A stretch of DNA of 64,000 nt, from positions 1 through 64,000 of the forward strand of contig WHVA01000312.1 in assembly GCA_015179125.1 (NCBI GenBank), written 5' to 3'. Shown piece after piece: positions 1 to 10,113 of the stretch. The stretch's first letter is position 1, and each line of letters starts with the position of its first letter. The notes under the pieces were generated by a model. It searched no databases and was not told the DNA's origin. It saw only the letters and a list, made by a program, of their open reading frames with translations. Both the position numbers and the translations under genes were made by a program. Source of the DNA: Gautieria morchelliformis. Its lineage: Eukaryota > Basidiomycota > Agaricomycetes > Gomphales > Gomphaceae.

Positions 1-1022
1 AGCCGGATGTCAAATGCTTGGGGGCACTCGCGGGCATAGTGGCCTGGTTGTTGACATCGGAAGCAGGTGATAGTTCCGCGGCCTTTTCCGCGCATGCGGT
101 CAACATCCATCGGGGCAGGGCCACTCTTCGAGGGAGGAGGGCTATGGTTCCTAATAGGAGCGGGCGGAGAAAGCGTCGGAAATACTTTCCGCATGGGAAT
201 GACTGCGCTTCCGGATTTTGGCACAGGTGGAGTAGGACGAGTGGAACTGCGCGTCATATTCCGGCTCGTCTCCACGAAGGCCTCATTTGCTTCCCTGTTC
301 CGGGACACCCTCTGTGCAGCTTGGTACCACCCTTCCGGGTCATCAAAGTCCGGAGCTCCATCCCCAAGCAGCGCAACTTGGTTCTGGAGTGTCGGATCGA
401 GTCCTCGTCGGAATTTGATGACGATCGTCTTGTCGTCATCATACTCCGCAAGGTCGATGAGCTCCTGGAAGCGATCGATATAGTCATCGACCGGATCCTT
501 GGCCTGGTACCAGCTGGTCCCCTCGAGCTTCGTAAGGGCTGTGAGCTGCTCATTTTTTGGGCAGAACTGGTCGGAAAATGTTTTCTCGAAGGCGTCCCAG
601 TCTCGGAAGTAGTTCCCCTTGCCCTTTGCTTCATGTCGGATCACCTTGTTTGCAAAACGGGATGCGCGGTCCGACTTGAAAAAGGACAATGCCCAGTGAA
701 TCCGAGCCTGGTCGTTCGGAAAGAGGTCTCCGACAATTGCGAAGTAGATGCTGCATGTGTTGAAGAATGCGCGTCCCTTCTCCCGATCTCCGTCAAAGTC
801 CGCCGGAGTTGCGGGTTTGACCTTTGCTAACTTCGCAGACTTTCTCTCCTCCGCTAGTTCCGCTTTTCCGAAATCCGGATCATCCAACATTTCATTTCCA
901 CCACCTTGTGGAATATCTAACTTAGCCAAAATCGCTTGTAAGGCTGTTTCAATCGCGTCGGTCTTCATCCGGTTCCGCGTCAATTCCTCCTCCATATTCC
1001 GAAGACGATCGTCCGGATCCAT
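1..1022 (-). CDS. Ty3/gypsy Gag, N-terminal part, running off the left edge
   Basis: Retrotransposon capsid protein, which packages element RNA in virus-like particles. The reverse strand is open from the ATG at 1022-1020 to the window edge (about 340 codons). In order it has a short acidic N-terminus with a likely helix around MEEELTRNRMKTDAIE, the conserved gag core (WALSFFKSDRASRFANKV, RDWDAFEKTFSDQF), a basic/proline linker, and a CCHC zinc knuckle CFRCQQPGHYAREC near 20-62. The frame stays open upstream of 1022 as far as a TAG near 1230, so the true start could be upstream, but this is the first ATG. No frameshift is visible, unlike the copy at 3446-3980. Pol would lie outside the window. 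Family assignment is firm; activity is unknown. Confidence 0.82.
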   Translation of the reverse strand, partial: MDPDDRLRNMEEELTRNRMKTDAIETALQAILAKLDIPQGGGNEMLDDPDFGKAELAEERKSAKLAKVKPATPADFDGDREKGRAFFNTCSIYFAIVGDLFPNDQARIHWALSFFKSDRASRFANKVIRHEAKGKGNYFRDWDAFEKTFSDQFCPKNEQLTALTKLEGTSWYQAKDPVDDYIDRFQELIDLAEYDDDKTIVIKFRRGLDPTLQNQVALLGDGAPDFDDPEGWYQAAQRVSRNREANEAFVETSRNMTRSSTRPTPPVPKSGSAVIPMRKVFPTLSPPAPIRNHSPPPSKSGPAPMDVDRMRGKGRGTITCFRCQQPGHYARECPQAFDIR

Positions 1023-1256
1023 GTCGGAAGGAGAAATGTGGGACGGGATTTCCGGGGTTGGGAGCTCGACGTAAGAAGAAGGGCTGTCGTACGCTGTGTG
1101 TGCGGAAGAGGTTGCGATCTCCGAGTCGCTGTCTCCGATTCCGAACGCACCTATGGCGGCTGCGACACGCAGTACGACCGCCGGTCCTCTATGGGAGAGA
1201 CTTTTCTGCTGTAAGGGCAACCCTGGCTAGTTGTGGAGATCACACTACCACACAAC

Positions 1257-1339
1257 TGACAAGGGGAAATCCAAAGTCTGTATAAATGAACAGAGCATAC
1301 AAGAGAGGGGATTCTCACCTGACAAGGGGAAATCCAAAG
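1257..1339 (+). repeat. 20-bp direct repeat, two copies
   Basis: The 20-mer TGACAAGGGGAAATCCAAAG occurs at 1257-1276 and again at 1320-1339. It lies just upstream (in element sense) of the gag frame, so it is probably in the LTR or leader of the Ty3 element. No function is claimed. Confidence 0.7.
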
Positions 1340-1489
1340 AGAAAAGTCTAAGGACCCCAATGTCAGCGAGCCCGTATTATACTACGCTGCGCAGCCAGGG
1401 ACAACACTTGGCACCCGCCATCAACCCTGCACCTCCCTGACCCTTGATCGACCCTTGATGTCACCTATTACGCGAGTCGCTTGATTTCC

Positions 1490-1715
1490 GACACTGTTCC
1501 GAGGGTGGAACTCGGAAATTGGAGTGGAACTGGGAAGGCGAACAGAACTGGTGGAAATTCTCCCAGAAGCGGAATCATTTCCGAGAGCGGAGGCGGAGAT
1601 GGAATCGGAATCGGAAGCGGAGTCGGAAATGGAGTCGGAACTGGAAATGGAGTCGGAACTGGAAATGGAGTCGGAACTGGAAATGGAAAACAGGGTGTCC
1701 CCTGACATAAGCTGA
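1490..1715 (+). repeat. GGAA-rich tract with an 18-bp tandem repeat; likely Ty3 LTR/leader
   Basis: Purine-rich sequence dominated by GGAA and GTCGGAA words. Three perfect tandem units of GGAGTCGGAACTGGAAAT occupy 1631-1684. The same words recur in the solo LTR at 50872-51553, so this is probably the 5' LTR or leader of the gag at 1-1022. LTR ends could not be fixed here. Confidence 0.55.
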
Positions 1716-3445
1716 CATTGGTTGAGTATATACTATCCACTTTCCGCGATGATTCAGTCTTTTTTGAAACTGCGTCTTTGGCCACACTTCGCTTTTGATG
1801 CATGCAGTGCGTTTCACCTGCATTGGCATCATCATCCCTCATGCATACCTCATCTCCTTTTCGGTTAATTTTACGATGCATTCTCACTGTTTACGGTGAG
1901 GAATTTTGACGGCCTTGAGTGCACTCCCATTCCCTGCACGTCCTTTTCCTGTTACCGTCCCGTGGGAACTGTCTTGTATGGGTGTGGATCCCATTGTTCA
2001 GATCTCCAATGTTGTACACGCATCTTCACTTACGATCCCGGTGAAAAATTAGCACCCCGCAAAGGAGTCGGGGACTGGCGCCATTGCGCCGCTACGGATA
2101 CGGTAACTGTAAGGGAAACGCTGTGTATAGAAAGCCAGACTGGACAGCTCCATTTTTTGCTGTCACACCACCGTTCTGGACATGATTTATCAGCAGATGA
2201 GTCGGCATGGGCCTTAGACCCCAGACAGTAATACATCATAGACAGTAATACTGTTGTAAGTAGCGCAGTATCTAGAGACAAAGGAGCTCAGTGAATGGAC
2301 AATTCACTGAGCATGTATTGCTACTATACCTAGAGACGAAGGAGCTACAGTCGTAGTGTAAGCTATCGTACGTCTCAGTATACAGGAATGGCATGTACCT
2401 CAGCGAATGGACAATTCACTGAGGTACAACTAGCTATGGTGCGAATAATATACTGCCACGGTCGAGTATGACTGTGGCTACCTAACTACCAGTCCGTGTG
2501 TCGGACACGACCCTGCGTTCTCCGCTTACCCCCACTCATCCTCTAATCTCAATAAATACATCATATATATAATTCTATATTGCAGGCACGCGCTGCGCAT
2601 CATCACCCTCGACGTGTTGTTGACACGTCAAACAGTGATGCCATGCTGACTGCTATGCTCATCCCTGTCGCACGCATGACCCGTAAACACAGCGGAATTG
2701 TTTAGTACTTCCTACACCGAGTTCTTGTTCATTATGGGAAGCACAACACGGAAGCGCCTAACTGTCTCCTTTTAAGAGACCCTATGCTCCTGTAAGCAGT
2801 GCTGATTCTCGTATTAAGCCACGTCCTCCCATGCGCTCTATATTACTGAACATTGTTGTGCTGTATGCCATTGTCCTGACCGGGTCGGTGGGTCCCACTG
2901 TAGACCAGATGCTTCAATTCCTGGAACAATATAATAAGGTGCATCTTTGTCAACAATAACAGTGTTAACATTCATTCACTAGGTTTGGGATACCCTCGGG
3001 GTCATTGAGGCAAGGAGCATCAATTACAGTGCTCTAGACCCAAATGTTGCAGGTTGGGTTGATGGTATGCATGACAGTTTATTTAAATATATCCATTCCT
3101 GATTTAAACATATTCCAGTGACAAATATGTTTATTGGTGGGTAGATATGCACGTACAATCCTGTGCATCATTCAAACTTCAGTGTTAGGCTCCAAGAAAA
3201 ACACAGGGGTATTATCCAATCATTTGACTATTTACCAACCAGAAGACTCGGCAGTATCTCTTTAGTACCTTTGCCAGCTTGGGAACTTCTAACATGACAC
3301 AGCTTGTTGGTGTGCCTTTGAATCAAACAGTTAGGTGAGGATTCTGTAACACATCATGGGATATCAATGAGTCTCAGCAGGAATTTAATAATCAAGGGCA
3401 ATTCTTTGTTCCTGTCACTTATCTCAAACTTCAGCAGGGGCACAC
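1716..3445. other. No gene seen; contains two related hairpins (2286-2427)
   Basis: I see no convincing coding sequence. The only structure is a pair of hairpins that share the loop GGACA: 2286-2312 (perfect 11-bp stem around GCTCAGTGAAT) and 2395-2427 (14-bp stem with one mismatch). Similar words, TAGAGACAAAGGAGCT and TAGAGACGAAGGAGCT, lie next to them. Confidence 0.5.
2286..2427. repeat. Paired hairpins with a common GGACA loop
   Basis: The arms are GCTCAGTGAAT/ATTCACTGAGC in the first hairpin and GTACCTCAGCGAAT/ATTCACTGAGGTAC in the second, each closing on GGACA. They may be remnants of a small foldback element. The core CTCAGTGAAT also occurs near 55760, beside a copia LTR. Confidence 0.6.
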
Positions 3446-3980
3446 ATGTCACCTGCTGCGCATCACAAAATCCAATGCATGTTCCACCTCCAGCACAATG
3501 TGTTCCACATTTTTGGAACTGTCTTCGGCCATGGGCACTCTGCTTATGTCTGCCAGTGCGAAGAACTCTGGAAGGGGCTCAACCTTCTCCTCAATGGTCA
3601 TGAGCCAGATGTCAAAAGCTTGAGGGTGCTCACAGGCATAGTGGCGTGGCTGCCGACATTGGAAGCAGGTGATGGTTGGTTGCCTTTTCCCTGCATCCGG
3701 TCAACATCCATTGGGGCAGGACCATTCTTCGGAGGAGGGGAGCTAGGGTTCCGAGCAGGGGCCAATGGGGTGACTGTCAGAAATGTCTTCCATGTTAGAA
3801 TCAATATAGCTCCAGATTTTGGCAGATGTGGAGTGAGTGGGATGGGTGGAACTGCATGTTGTGCTCCAGTTCATCTCCACAAAAGCCTCATTCACTTCCC
3901 TCTTTTGGGACACCTTCCACATGGCTTGGTACCACATTACTGTGTAGTACGTACTACTTGTTCCTTGCCTTAGAAGCTTA
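3446..3980 (-). pseudogene. CpG-decayed second copy of Ty3 gag
   Basis: The reverse strand can be aligned with the gag at 1-1022, covering the C-terminal linker (MDVDRMQGKGN) and a damaged zinc knuckle that reads roughly CFQCRQPRHYACEHPQ. The last knuckle Cys is lost. Downstream it reaches MTIEEKVEPLPEFFALADI and a likely protease-proximal segment. Most differences from the other copy are CG to TG or CA, and the frame is broken. Tentatively a dead element fragment inactivated by methylation or RIP-like mutation. Confidence 0.7.
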
Positions 3981-4646
3981 ATCATAGATCTGTGATTCAT
4001 ACAAAGCCTATCATGTTAAAAAGGGCTCTGGAATGTCGTAAAATAATATGTACTTGACTCATATCCCTCCCACAAAGCTCGGGACAGAAAATTCAGTTTA
4101 AACATACCAGTTTCGCATCGCTTCCAGCACGACTCCGTTCGCTGACGGCAACGGGCACAAATCACTTGAGGCCACAGAAAGAGACCATATATCCCTGAAT
4201 GTGAGAGCTACATTGGACAAACTATGATAAGTTAGAGTGTTATGAGGTTATGCCTTCTTCGCAAGCTTCAGCTAATCTTCGGCCCTCAAGCTTGGGGCGA
4301 AACAACTGGTGCCTGCCGTGCCTGACTCTCATTATCAAAGCCGTCACACGGATAGAGGCGGGTGGGAGAGTGGCGAGTGGCGATGGCACGGCGGCTGGGA
4401 ACACGTCTGCGCTTCTGGGCAGTCAATAGGCAGAAGGAAGAGCCCGTCCGAGGCGGACATGTAACCGAGGCCTTGTGAGCCGCCTGTCGCAGGTGGGGAG
4501 ACTGCACCCCATGGAGCGGGAGGGGAATTTGCACTCGGAGAAAGTACCACTCCCACTGTACCTACGGGCTGTGGGTATTATATTCTGCCCACTTGGGGAA
4601 GTTTCGGTTTGTTTCTGTACAGGAGGGTGAGAAACACGCGAAGCTG
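3981..4646. other. No firm gene
   Basis: On the reverse strand a proline/serine-rich open stretch (about 4344-4556) looks protein-like, but it has no recognisable family and no clear splice context. It might be a further 3' exon of the gene at 4647-5091. Nothing else is supported. Confidence 0.3.
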
Positions 4647-5091
4647 CTAGATACATACACACTCATGTGTCCCATTTGTACTCAATGTCCGCAGCGTCCC
4701 TGGCAAGAGCTTGAGTGAGGAGGGAAATAGAGTAGCCATATATACTCACTGTTGTCTCCGTCTTGATGGTGCGCTTCATGCAGCTGTAATGTGACCTCAC
4801 ATTCCTTCAGAGCCTTCGCATTCTTCTGGTTCACACGGCGTTCCTGGGTTTTCTTCAGCTTGATTATGCGCTCCTCCGTTCTTCCGCACAGTCAGTTATC
4901 CCAGACCCGATCAGGAATATCTGTACGTACTTTTTCCTCGCACGCGCGTCCCTGTCCATATATCCAGTCGGTGCAAGCGCCTCCTCTGCGGTCACTTCTT
5001 CTTCGATCTGCTGACGCTTCCGGACATATGCCCATATCACAGGCTGATTAATGGGTATTTGAATCACGGGAGGAAGGGTGGCGGCAAACAC
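4647..5091 (-). CDS. Small lysine/glutamate-rich coiled-coil protein, 5' end unresolved
   Basis: No family recognised. Three reverse-strand exons join in frame: 5091-4931, 4880-4750 and 4699-4647. The introns are 4881-4930 (GTACGT...AAG) and 4700-4749 (GTGAGT...CAG), 50 bp each. The product contains VIWAYVRKRQQIEEE, then a charged helix TEERIIKLKKTQERR, which suggests a coiled coil. The frame opens at a GTG directly after a possible acceptor (GGTCTAG), so 5091 is probably an internal exon edge and the true ATG lies upstream. The junction lengths are consistent (345 nt, 115 codons with stop). Real gene or remnant cannot be decided. Confidence 0.4.
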
Positions 5092-6109
5092 CTAGACCAA
5101 CCTGGAGGTTAGGTGTTTCCGCCGAGTATGGGGGCAGAGGGATTCGGCCGGAGGTGATATCCGCGGGAGTTAGCCGGGAAGGCGGGAACTCCCGGTTGCA
5201 GGTCCCTGTGCAACCCACAACACGTCCATACCATGACGTGTTGTGTCGGAACGCGTCAGAGGCCGACGAGCCTCGAGCGCGAGGACGTGGCAGGCTATAC
5301 CACCACCCAAAGCGCTGGGAGCGGAAATAGGGAGCGGAGGGAGGGAGAGAAAATTTGCCTAAGCCTCACTAGAGCAGGGTAGATAGGTGGAGGCGAAAGG
5401 CAAGAGTGATGGTGCGAAATCACGGGTTTGTTATTTATAGAGGGAGCTTACTTCAGCTACCTTAATCAGCCCGGTTGGAGCGTTCGACTCGCTGCGCTCA
5501 TCATCGCTTCAACTACCCACGGAGTCTCGCACTATCTCCGTTTCCATGCACCGTCGACCTATGATCAATATCTTTAGCCGAGGGCACCATAACTCGCACA
5601 AGTCACACACCAGTCTGCGAATTTTCAGAACTTACTCCCGTCCACCGCTTGTCTCGCGAACTGTATTGTAGGGACACGTCATCGCGGGCCTCCAAGCCCG
5701 ATTACCTAATTCCCAACACGAGACATGCTTCTTCCATTCAAAATATTGTTATGCCCATGTTCCCGGTGCTTGGGCCGCATCAAAGTCGTTTGATTGTAGA
5801 CGTCTGTGGATCCAGCCCCTCATCTCGCCTGCTTGACATTCGACGTGCTTCGCAAGGAAGCTATAGGGACCTTAAGACGATATAGGAGCCCAATATTCAA
5901 CTTGAAGCCAAAGCTGATCCTTGTCGTTAAGTACCTATGCTCATATCCCGATCCATCGATGATCCACGACTAATGGCAGGCGATGCTGGCAGTGGAGAAA
6001 TTGGAACAGGAATAGGAGTGGTAAGCTCCGATATAGCAGGCACTGGAGTTCCCGCCGTGGGAGAGCTAGCTGCAGCATAAGGTGATTCTTCTCGGGTGTC
6101 TCCAGAGAT
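5092..6109. other. No recognisable gene
   Basis: GC-mixed sequence with short open frames on both strands and no conserved motif. An upstream exon of the 4647-5091 gene could lie at about 5100-5240, where a reverse-strand ATG opens about 40 codons. I could not fix splice sites. Confidence 0.3.
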
Positions 6110-6650
6110 TCATGACTTTTTTGCAGGTTGTTTGTCTTCCTCGTCTTCCGTCAGCTCGGGTTCAGTTCTCCGGAATAAGGAGTTCCAGTGATTGTTCCAC
6201 ATTCTTACACTCTTTTGCTTGTACTTTGTCTGCTGTTCTTGGACGTTGTATCGGTGTTGATACTTGGGTCGATTCTCAGCTTCGGCTACGTGACTCGATG
6301 AATGACCAAGTCCAGTTGAATACAAGACCCTGCCTAATTTCGCTTCGTTGTCCTCGTCGGCTCCCACGAAAATCTCCTTCATTGAGACTCGAATACAGCT
6401 GAAAGCCTCACCACGGCCCGTCGGATCATTCTCACTATGTAACTGCAACATAGCTTTGCCCTGTGTCGCGAATAAGAAATTCTTCGTCATGAGCTAGCCG
6501 TTTTTCGATAGCCCACTGTGATTCTTCGTCCTCGTCTCCCGCCTCAGCACCAGCATAGCCGGAGTCCTGCAAATGATGCCACACTGGGCGCAACTTCAAG
6601 GCAACCGTCGGACCCACTGCACACGCCCTCACCTCGCCCATTTTCCACAA
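6110..6650 (-). pseudogene. TAF1: TAF1-like (TFIID subunit 1) fragment
   Basis: TAF1 is the largest TFIID subunit and scaffolds the RNA polymerase II initiation complex. Two overlapping reverse-strand frames carry a conserved central (DUF3591) segment: VWHHLQDSGYAGAEAGDEDE and WAIEKRLA, then TKNFLFATQGKAMLQL, DPTGRGEAF, IRVSMKEIF, and AENRPKYQHRYNVQEQQ. Animal TAF1 has the pattern [21 protein letters not shown] followed by a FSVAEHQERY-like motif, which matches well. A frameshift separates the two frames near 6480, and the flanking TAF1 domains are absent. A CpG-depleted copy lies at 49560-50040. Family call is by motif memory, not a search. Confidence 0.6.
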
Positions 6651-7520
6651 GCCATTTGCACGCCAGGGACGAGCAGAATCCGGGGAAGCCAGTTAGTGGA
6701 GTGTTGCGAAACTGGGTGTCACTCTAAGAACGAAAACGATGAAGACGACTCAGCTCGCGACCTGATCCGGACGACAATTAGCTCAACTCAAAGCGTGGAA
6801 AAACTGGGGATAGGTGCGCACGTAGCTCAATCTCAAATATCTTGATTCCATGTTGATCCCTCCATATTGGTAGACGTGTGTTTCTATGATTATTGCATCT
6901 GGAAACCCCTCGAACCCATCGTGGGAACTGAGCCCCTCCCTATAAGATCTCAAAACCCTGCAGGCGGCACTATACCCAGCTCTATTGTGCAACAGCGCCG
7001 ACGACGCGGGATTCGTGGTCGGGTCGCACAGCATGAGGCCAAGTCAAGACTCCTCACACATCTCATAGCGCCTTGGGGAAAAATCTAGATTTGGTGCCCC
7101 TCGAGGAGATCCTCCGAGTTATTCTTCGCCTGATACCGCATTTGATCAAACATATTCCAGGCCAAATGTCGTCCCCCCATGGACAGTTGATGATTAAAAG
7201 ACCATCGATCAGCTGTGCCCCAAATGCATGTGCAGACTATTTACGGTAAGGCGCCTTATAAGTTCATCCTTGTGGATGTGGTTCGCCCTCTTTGCCGTAG
7301 TCTCGGCTTTACTTCCTCTGCTCAGTCCTTCCCTTGCGCAATTGACCCGCTTCTACAGGCCATGCTCCCAGGGACGAGGCGAATCGCATCACTATCCTCT
7401 GCGACGCAAGAACTGATATTGGACGTGCACGCTGTTACGCTCACCTTTGACGATGGCCCTGCTGTCTCGTGCACCCGCGTGTGGGTCGTGGTCTGGGTCT
7501 GTGCGATCAGGGTCGCGTCC
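6651..7520. other. No firm gene; possible decayed 5' part of the HAD phosphatase
   Basis: Short open frames exist, including a hydrophobic leader-like stretch near 7260-7340 (WFALFAVVSALLPLL). None connects to a recognisable domain. The part from about 7450 may be the upstream continuation of the HAD pseudogene at 7521-7842, but the alignment is weak. Confidence 0.3.
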
Positions 7521-7842
7521 ACTGTCCCAAGCCGGAATCCAACTCTCCCCCTTTACACCAGTCGCGACCGCACCCTTTCTTGCGGGTGCAAAATCCCTCG
7601 ATGTGGACCCCACCAAGTGTTCGTTCCCCCTGTGTGTATCTTGATATTCGTCCGATATGGCGTAACAGGCCTTGCGGTCGAAGACGCCGTCAATGGTGTG
7701 ATTGGCGGTAAGGCATCAGGCGCACGCAAGCTCGTGTCATCTACAACTACCCCACGCGAAGCCCTTGCAGCCTCTGGTGCTGACCAGTGACTGGATGGTT
7801 CCAGACTTGACTCAGCAGGTTGTTTTCCCAAACTCTCTTTGA
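7521..7842 (+). pseudogene. HAD-family phosphatase, C-terminal fragment (left copy)
   Basis: Resembles the C-terminal half of HAD phosphatases of the glycerol-3-phosphatase/2-deoxyglucose-6-phosphatase group. Visible are SQAGIQLSPFTPV, then APFLAGAKSLDVDPTKC, an intron at 7619-7668 (GTTCGT...CAG, 50 bp), then LAVEDAVNGVIGGKASGARK and TTTPREALAASGAD. The VED and GGK residues correspond to HAD motif IV and the following loop. About seven bases (CAGTGAC) are inserted before W-M-V-P-D-L-T-Q, which shifts the frame and creates a stop. The N-terminal catalytic DxD motif is missing. It is convergent with the glutamine synthetase fragment and has an inverted partner at 10504-10834. Confidence 0.6.
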
Positions 7843-8009
7843 CATGGTTATGTAGCCTGTCGGTTCGATGTGTGGAGGCTAAACTGGAGGACACAATTCG
7901 AGACTGAGCAAGAATCTGTAACTCTTATATATGGATTCCGCTCATATTTCGAGCTCAAGCTGGGGCGTGGTAAACCGTGTTTGGATATGGTCCGCATGCT
8001 GCAACCATA

Positions 8010-8293
8010 GTTGAGAATGGTCGTCTCCACAATAATTCCAGTTACCCGGTATGGGTCTAGAGAAGAGTGGAGTCAGCAGGGGCGCAATAATGTGTGGCGC
8101 AATTGTACGCAGAACAACACGCACCAATGTTCGAGGCAGGACGTCTGTCTTCCAGGTATCCATAACCCTGCCCAGCAACATGCCTTGGAATACGAATACT
8201 AGCTCCACGGTTTTCCGCGCCCCAGCTGAAGCTCGAGATATGGCCGGTTTCGTGCTTTCCGCTCAACCTCATATCATTATCCTCTCCGTACAC
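8010..8293 (-). pseudogene. GLN1: Glutamine synthetase C-terminal fragment (left copy)
   Basis: Encodes the C-terminal part of glutamine synthetase: [40 protein letters not shown] and EDRRPASNI, then an intron matching the one in the right copy, then the last exon (DPYRVT-like, ETTILN). The TAG stop is replaced by TAT, so the frame reads through. NRGASIRIP and the Arg/Glu residues of EDRRPASN are the family's ATP/glutamate-site signature. There is no N-terminal half. The fragment begins exactly at the fold-back point at 8294. Confidence 0.8.
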
Positions 8294-8410
8294 ACTGTAC
8301 GGAGAGGTTTACGGAGAAGACAATGACATGACATCCAGGTACGCCAGATAGGAGCCGACATAAGGAAAGAGGTTTTGATGGGGCCATCAAAACTTCTTTG
8401 CTTATGGTGG
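8267..8410. repeat. Nested fold-back fragments of glutamine synthetase
   Basis: Three short synthetase pieces in alternating orientation. VYGEDNDM is encoded on the minus strand (8293-8267) and again, head to head, on the plus strand (8296-8332, partly doubled as [11 protein letters not shown]). The two meet in a perfect 12-bp stem with a 3-nt loop (8281-8307). Next, minus-strand 8380-8336 matches the gene's leader and first codons (CATCAAAAC..., ATG at 8361, MSAPIWR). Then 8384-8406 repeats the leader words on the plus strand, making a second stem GTTTTGATGG/CCATCAAAAC. Confidence 0.7.
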
Positions 8411-8545
8411 GATTATATGGGGAGTGGGTACGGGTGCGCCAGAAGAAACATCATACAGGGGAGCAGCGCCATACATTTCGGGAGCCTGCTGTGTCCTCAA
8501 AGCTGTAATAAGTATTACACTGCCATTCTGACTTACGGCTCCTAA

Positions 8546-8670
8546 GATTCTGCAGTCCACAGATAGTAGTGATTCGGATACTTAGTTGTGTCAATCAATC
8601 CTCCTCAAGCGAAACACCTCGAGGAGGATCGATCAACCCAACTAAGTAACTATCTGTGGACAGCAGAATC
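8546..8670. repeat. MITE-like 125-bp foldback
   Basis: An imperfect palindrome with outer arms GATTCTGC and GCAGAATC, then CCACAGATAGT/ACTATCTGTGG, ACTTAGTTG/CAACTAAGT-like arms, and a centre TCCTCCTC/GAGGAGGA. This architecture fits a small non-autonomous foldback element inserted upstream of glutamine synthetase. No target duplication was confirmed. Confidence 0.55.
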
Positions 8671-8811
8671 ATTTTAGCAGTCATATGTTCCGAGGCATTT
8701 AGTAAAAGGAAAATACCCTGCTAAGTACCATCACTACTAATCACAGGCATAGCTTTCAGTACTTATATGACCAGTTTCTGCACCGTACCCACATCAAAAC
8801 TCCTTTGGCTT

Positions 8812-10113
8812 ATGTCAGCTCCTACCTGGCGTGCCGATCTCCTCAACCACTTTCTCGCCCTCCCGCAGGGTGACAAGATCCAGGCCGAATGTACGATTTT
8901 TTTTCTCGTCTTTGTGTGTAGGCCGCGCGCTCTGACACGCCAAATAAGATGTTTGGATTGACGGTGACGGTGGTCTGCGCTCAAATACAACCGTATGTGC
9001 TAAGCTTGCCGACAATACACCGCTCTGACACTTACCCTTGTTGTAGACGGTGGCGAAGCAAGTAAAGGACCCTGGTGACCTCCGTGTCTGGGATTTCGAT
9101 GGCTCGTCGGCCAACCAAGCTCCCGGCCATGATTCCGACGTATACCTCCGTCCCACTGCTATCTTCAAAGGCCCATTTCGTGGTGGGGAGAATATCCTAG
9201 TTCTCGCCGAGACATACAACAACGATGGCACGCCGAATAAAACAAATTTCCGCCATCATGCGAAGAAGTCGATGGACTTGGCCAAAGAGTCCGTTCCTTG
9301 GTTCGGTCTCGAACAAGAGTACACGCTCTTCGATGCCGATGGCTCACCCTAGGTTGGCCAAAGGGTGGCTTCCCAGGTCCTCAGGGTCCATACTATTGCG
9401 GAGCTGGTTCGTCCTCACTCCACAGATTGTATCAGGTGGACTGACCGCGTAAACACGTAGGAACTGGCAAGGTTTTCGCTCGTGATCTCATAGAAGCGCA
9501 TTACCGTGCCTGTCTCTACGCCGGCATTAACATCAGCGGTATCAACGCTGAGGTGATGCCGTCCCAGTGGGAATTCCAGGTCGGCCCATGTGAAGGTATC
9601 TCAATGGGTGATCACTTGTGGATGGCTCGCTACCTTCTCACCCGCGTCGCGGAGATGTGGGGCATCAAGGTGTCATTCCACCCCAAGCCACTGCAGGGTG
9701 ACTGGAACGGAGCTGGTTGTCACACTAATTACTCGACCAAGGAGATGCGTGAACTGGGCGGATTGAAGAAGATCGAGGAGGCGGTTGAGAAGTTGGCGAA
9801 GAAGCACGCGGAGCATATCCAGGTGTATGGAGAGGAGAACCATATGCGACTGACGGGAAGGAACGAAACCGGCCACATCTAGAGCTTCAGCTCGGGCGTG
9901 GCAAACCGTGGAGCTAGTATTCGAATTCCGAGGCACGTTGCTGGGCAGGGTTATGGATACCTGGAAGACAGACGTCCTGCCTCGAACATTGGTGCGTGTT
10001 GTTCTGCGTACAATTGCGCCACATATTATTGCGCCCCTGCTGACTTCACTCTTAATTCGCTAGACCCATACCGCGTAACTGAAATTATTGTGGAGACGAC
10101 CATTCTCAACTAG
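8812..10113 (+). pseudogene. GLN1: Glutamine synthetase, full-length but disabled
   Basis: Would make the cytosolic type-II glutamine synthetase (glutamate + NH3 + ATP to glutamine). Exons: 8812-8890, 8949-8992, 9047-9406, 9461-9991 and 10064-10113. The introns are 54-72 bp and GT-AG. The start is MSAPTWRADLLNHFLALPQG. Motifs in order: [104 protein letters not shown] and EDRRPASNI. Two lesions are seen: one T missing from the expected CCCTATGGTTGG at about 9352 (frameshift), and a TAG at 9880-9882 where GHIS-S is expected (TCG to TAG). Introns are present, so it is not retroposed. A base-call error could explain the first lesion but hardly both. Confidence 0.85.

Noticed and set aside
1620-1690. 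CRISPR-like regular spacing
   Set aside because: The units are contiguous 18-bp tandem repeats without spacers, and the genome is eukaryotic.
1420-1715. Open frames in the GGAA-repeat tract
   Set aside because: All three plus frames and the minus frames stay open because of the short tandem repeat. The translations are simple repeats.
7440-7475. TLTFDDGPA motif, suggesting a chitin deacetylase (NodB domain)
   Set aside because: Only this hexapeptide fits. The flanking residues lack other NodB motifs, and the sequence soon runs into the HAD phosphatase homology that is confirmed by the inverted copy.
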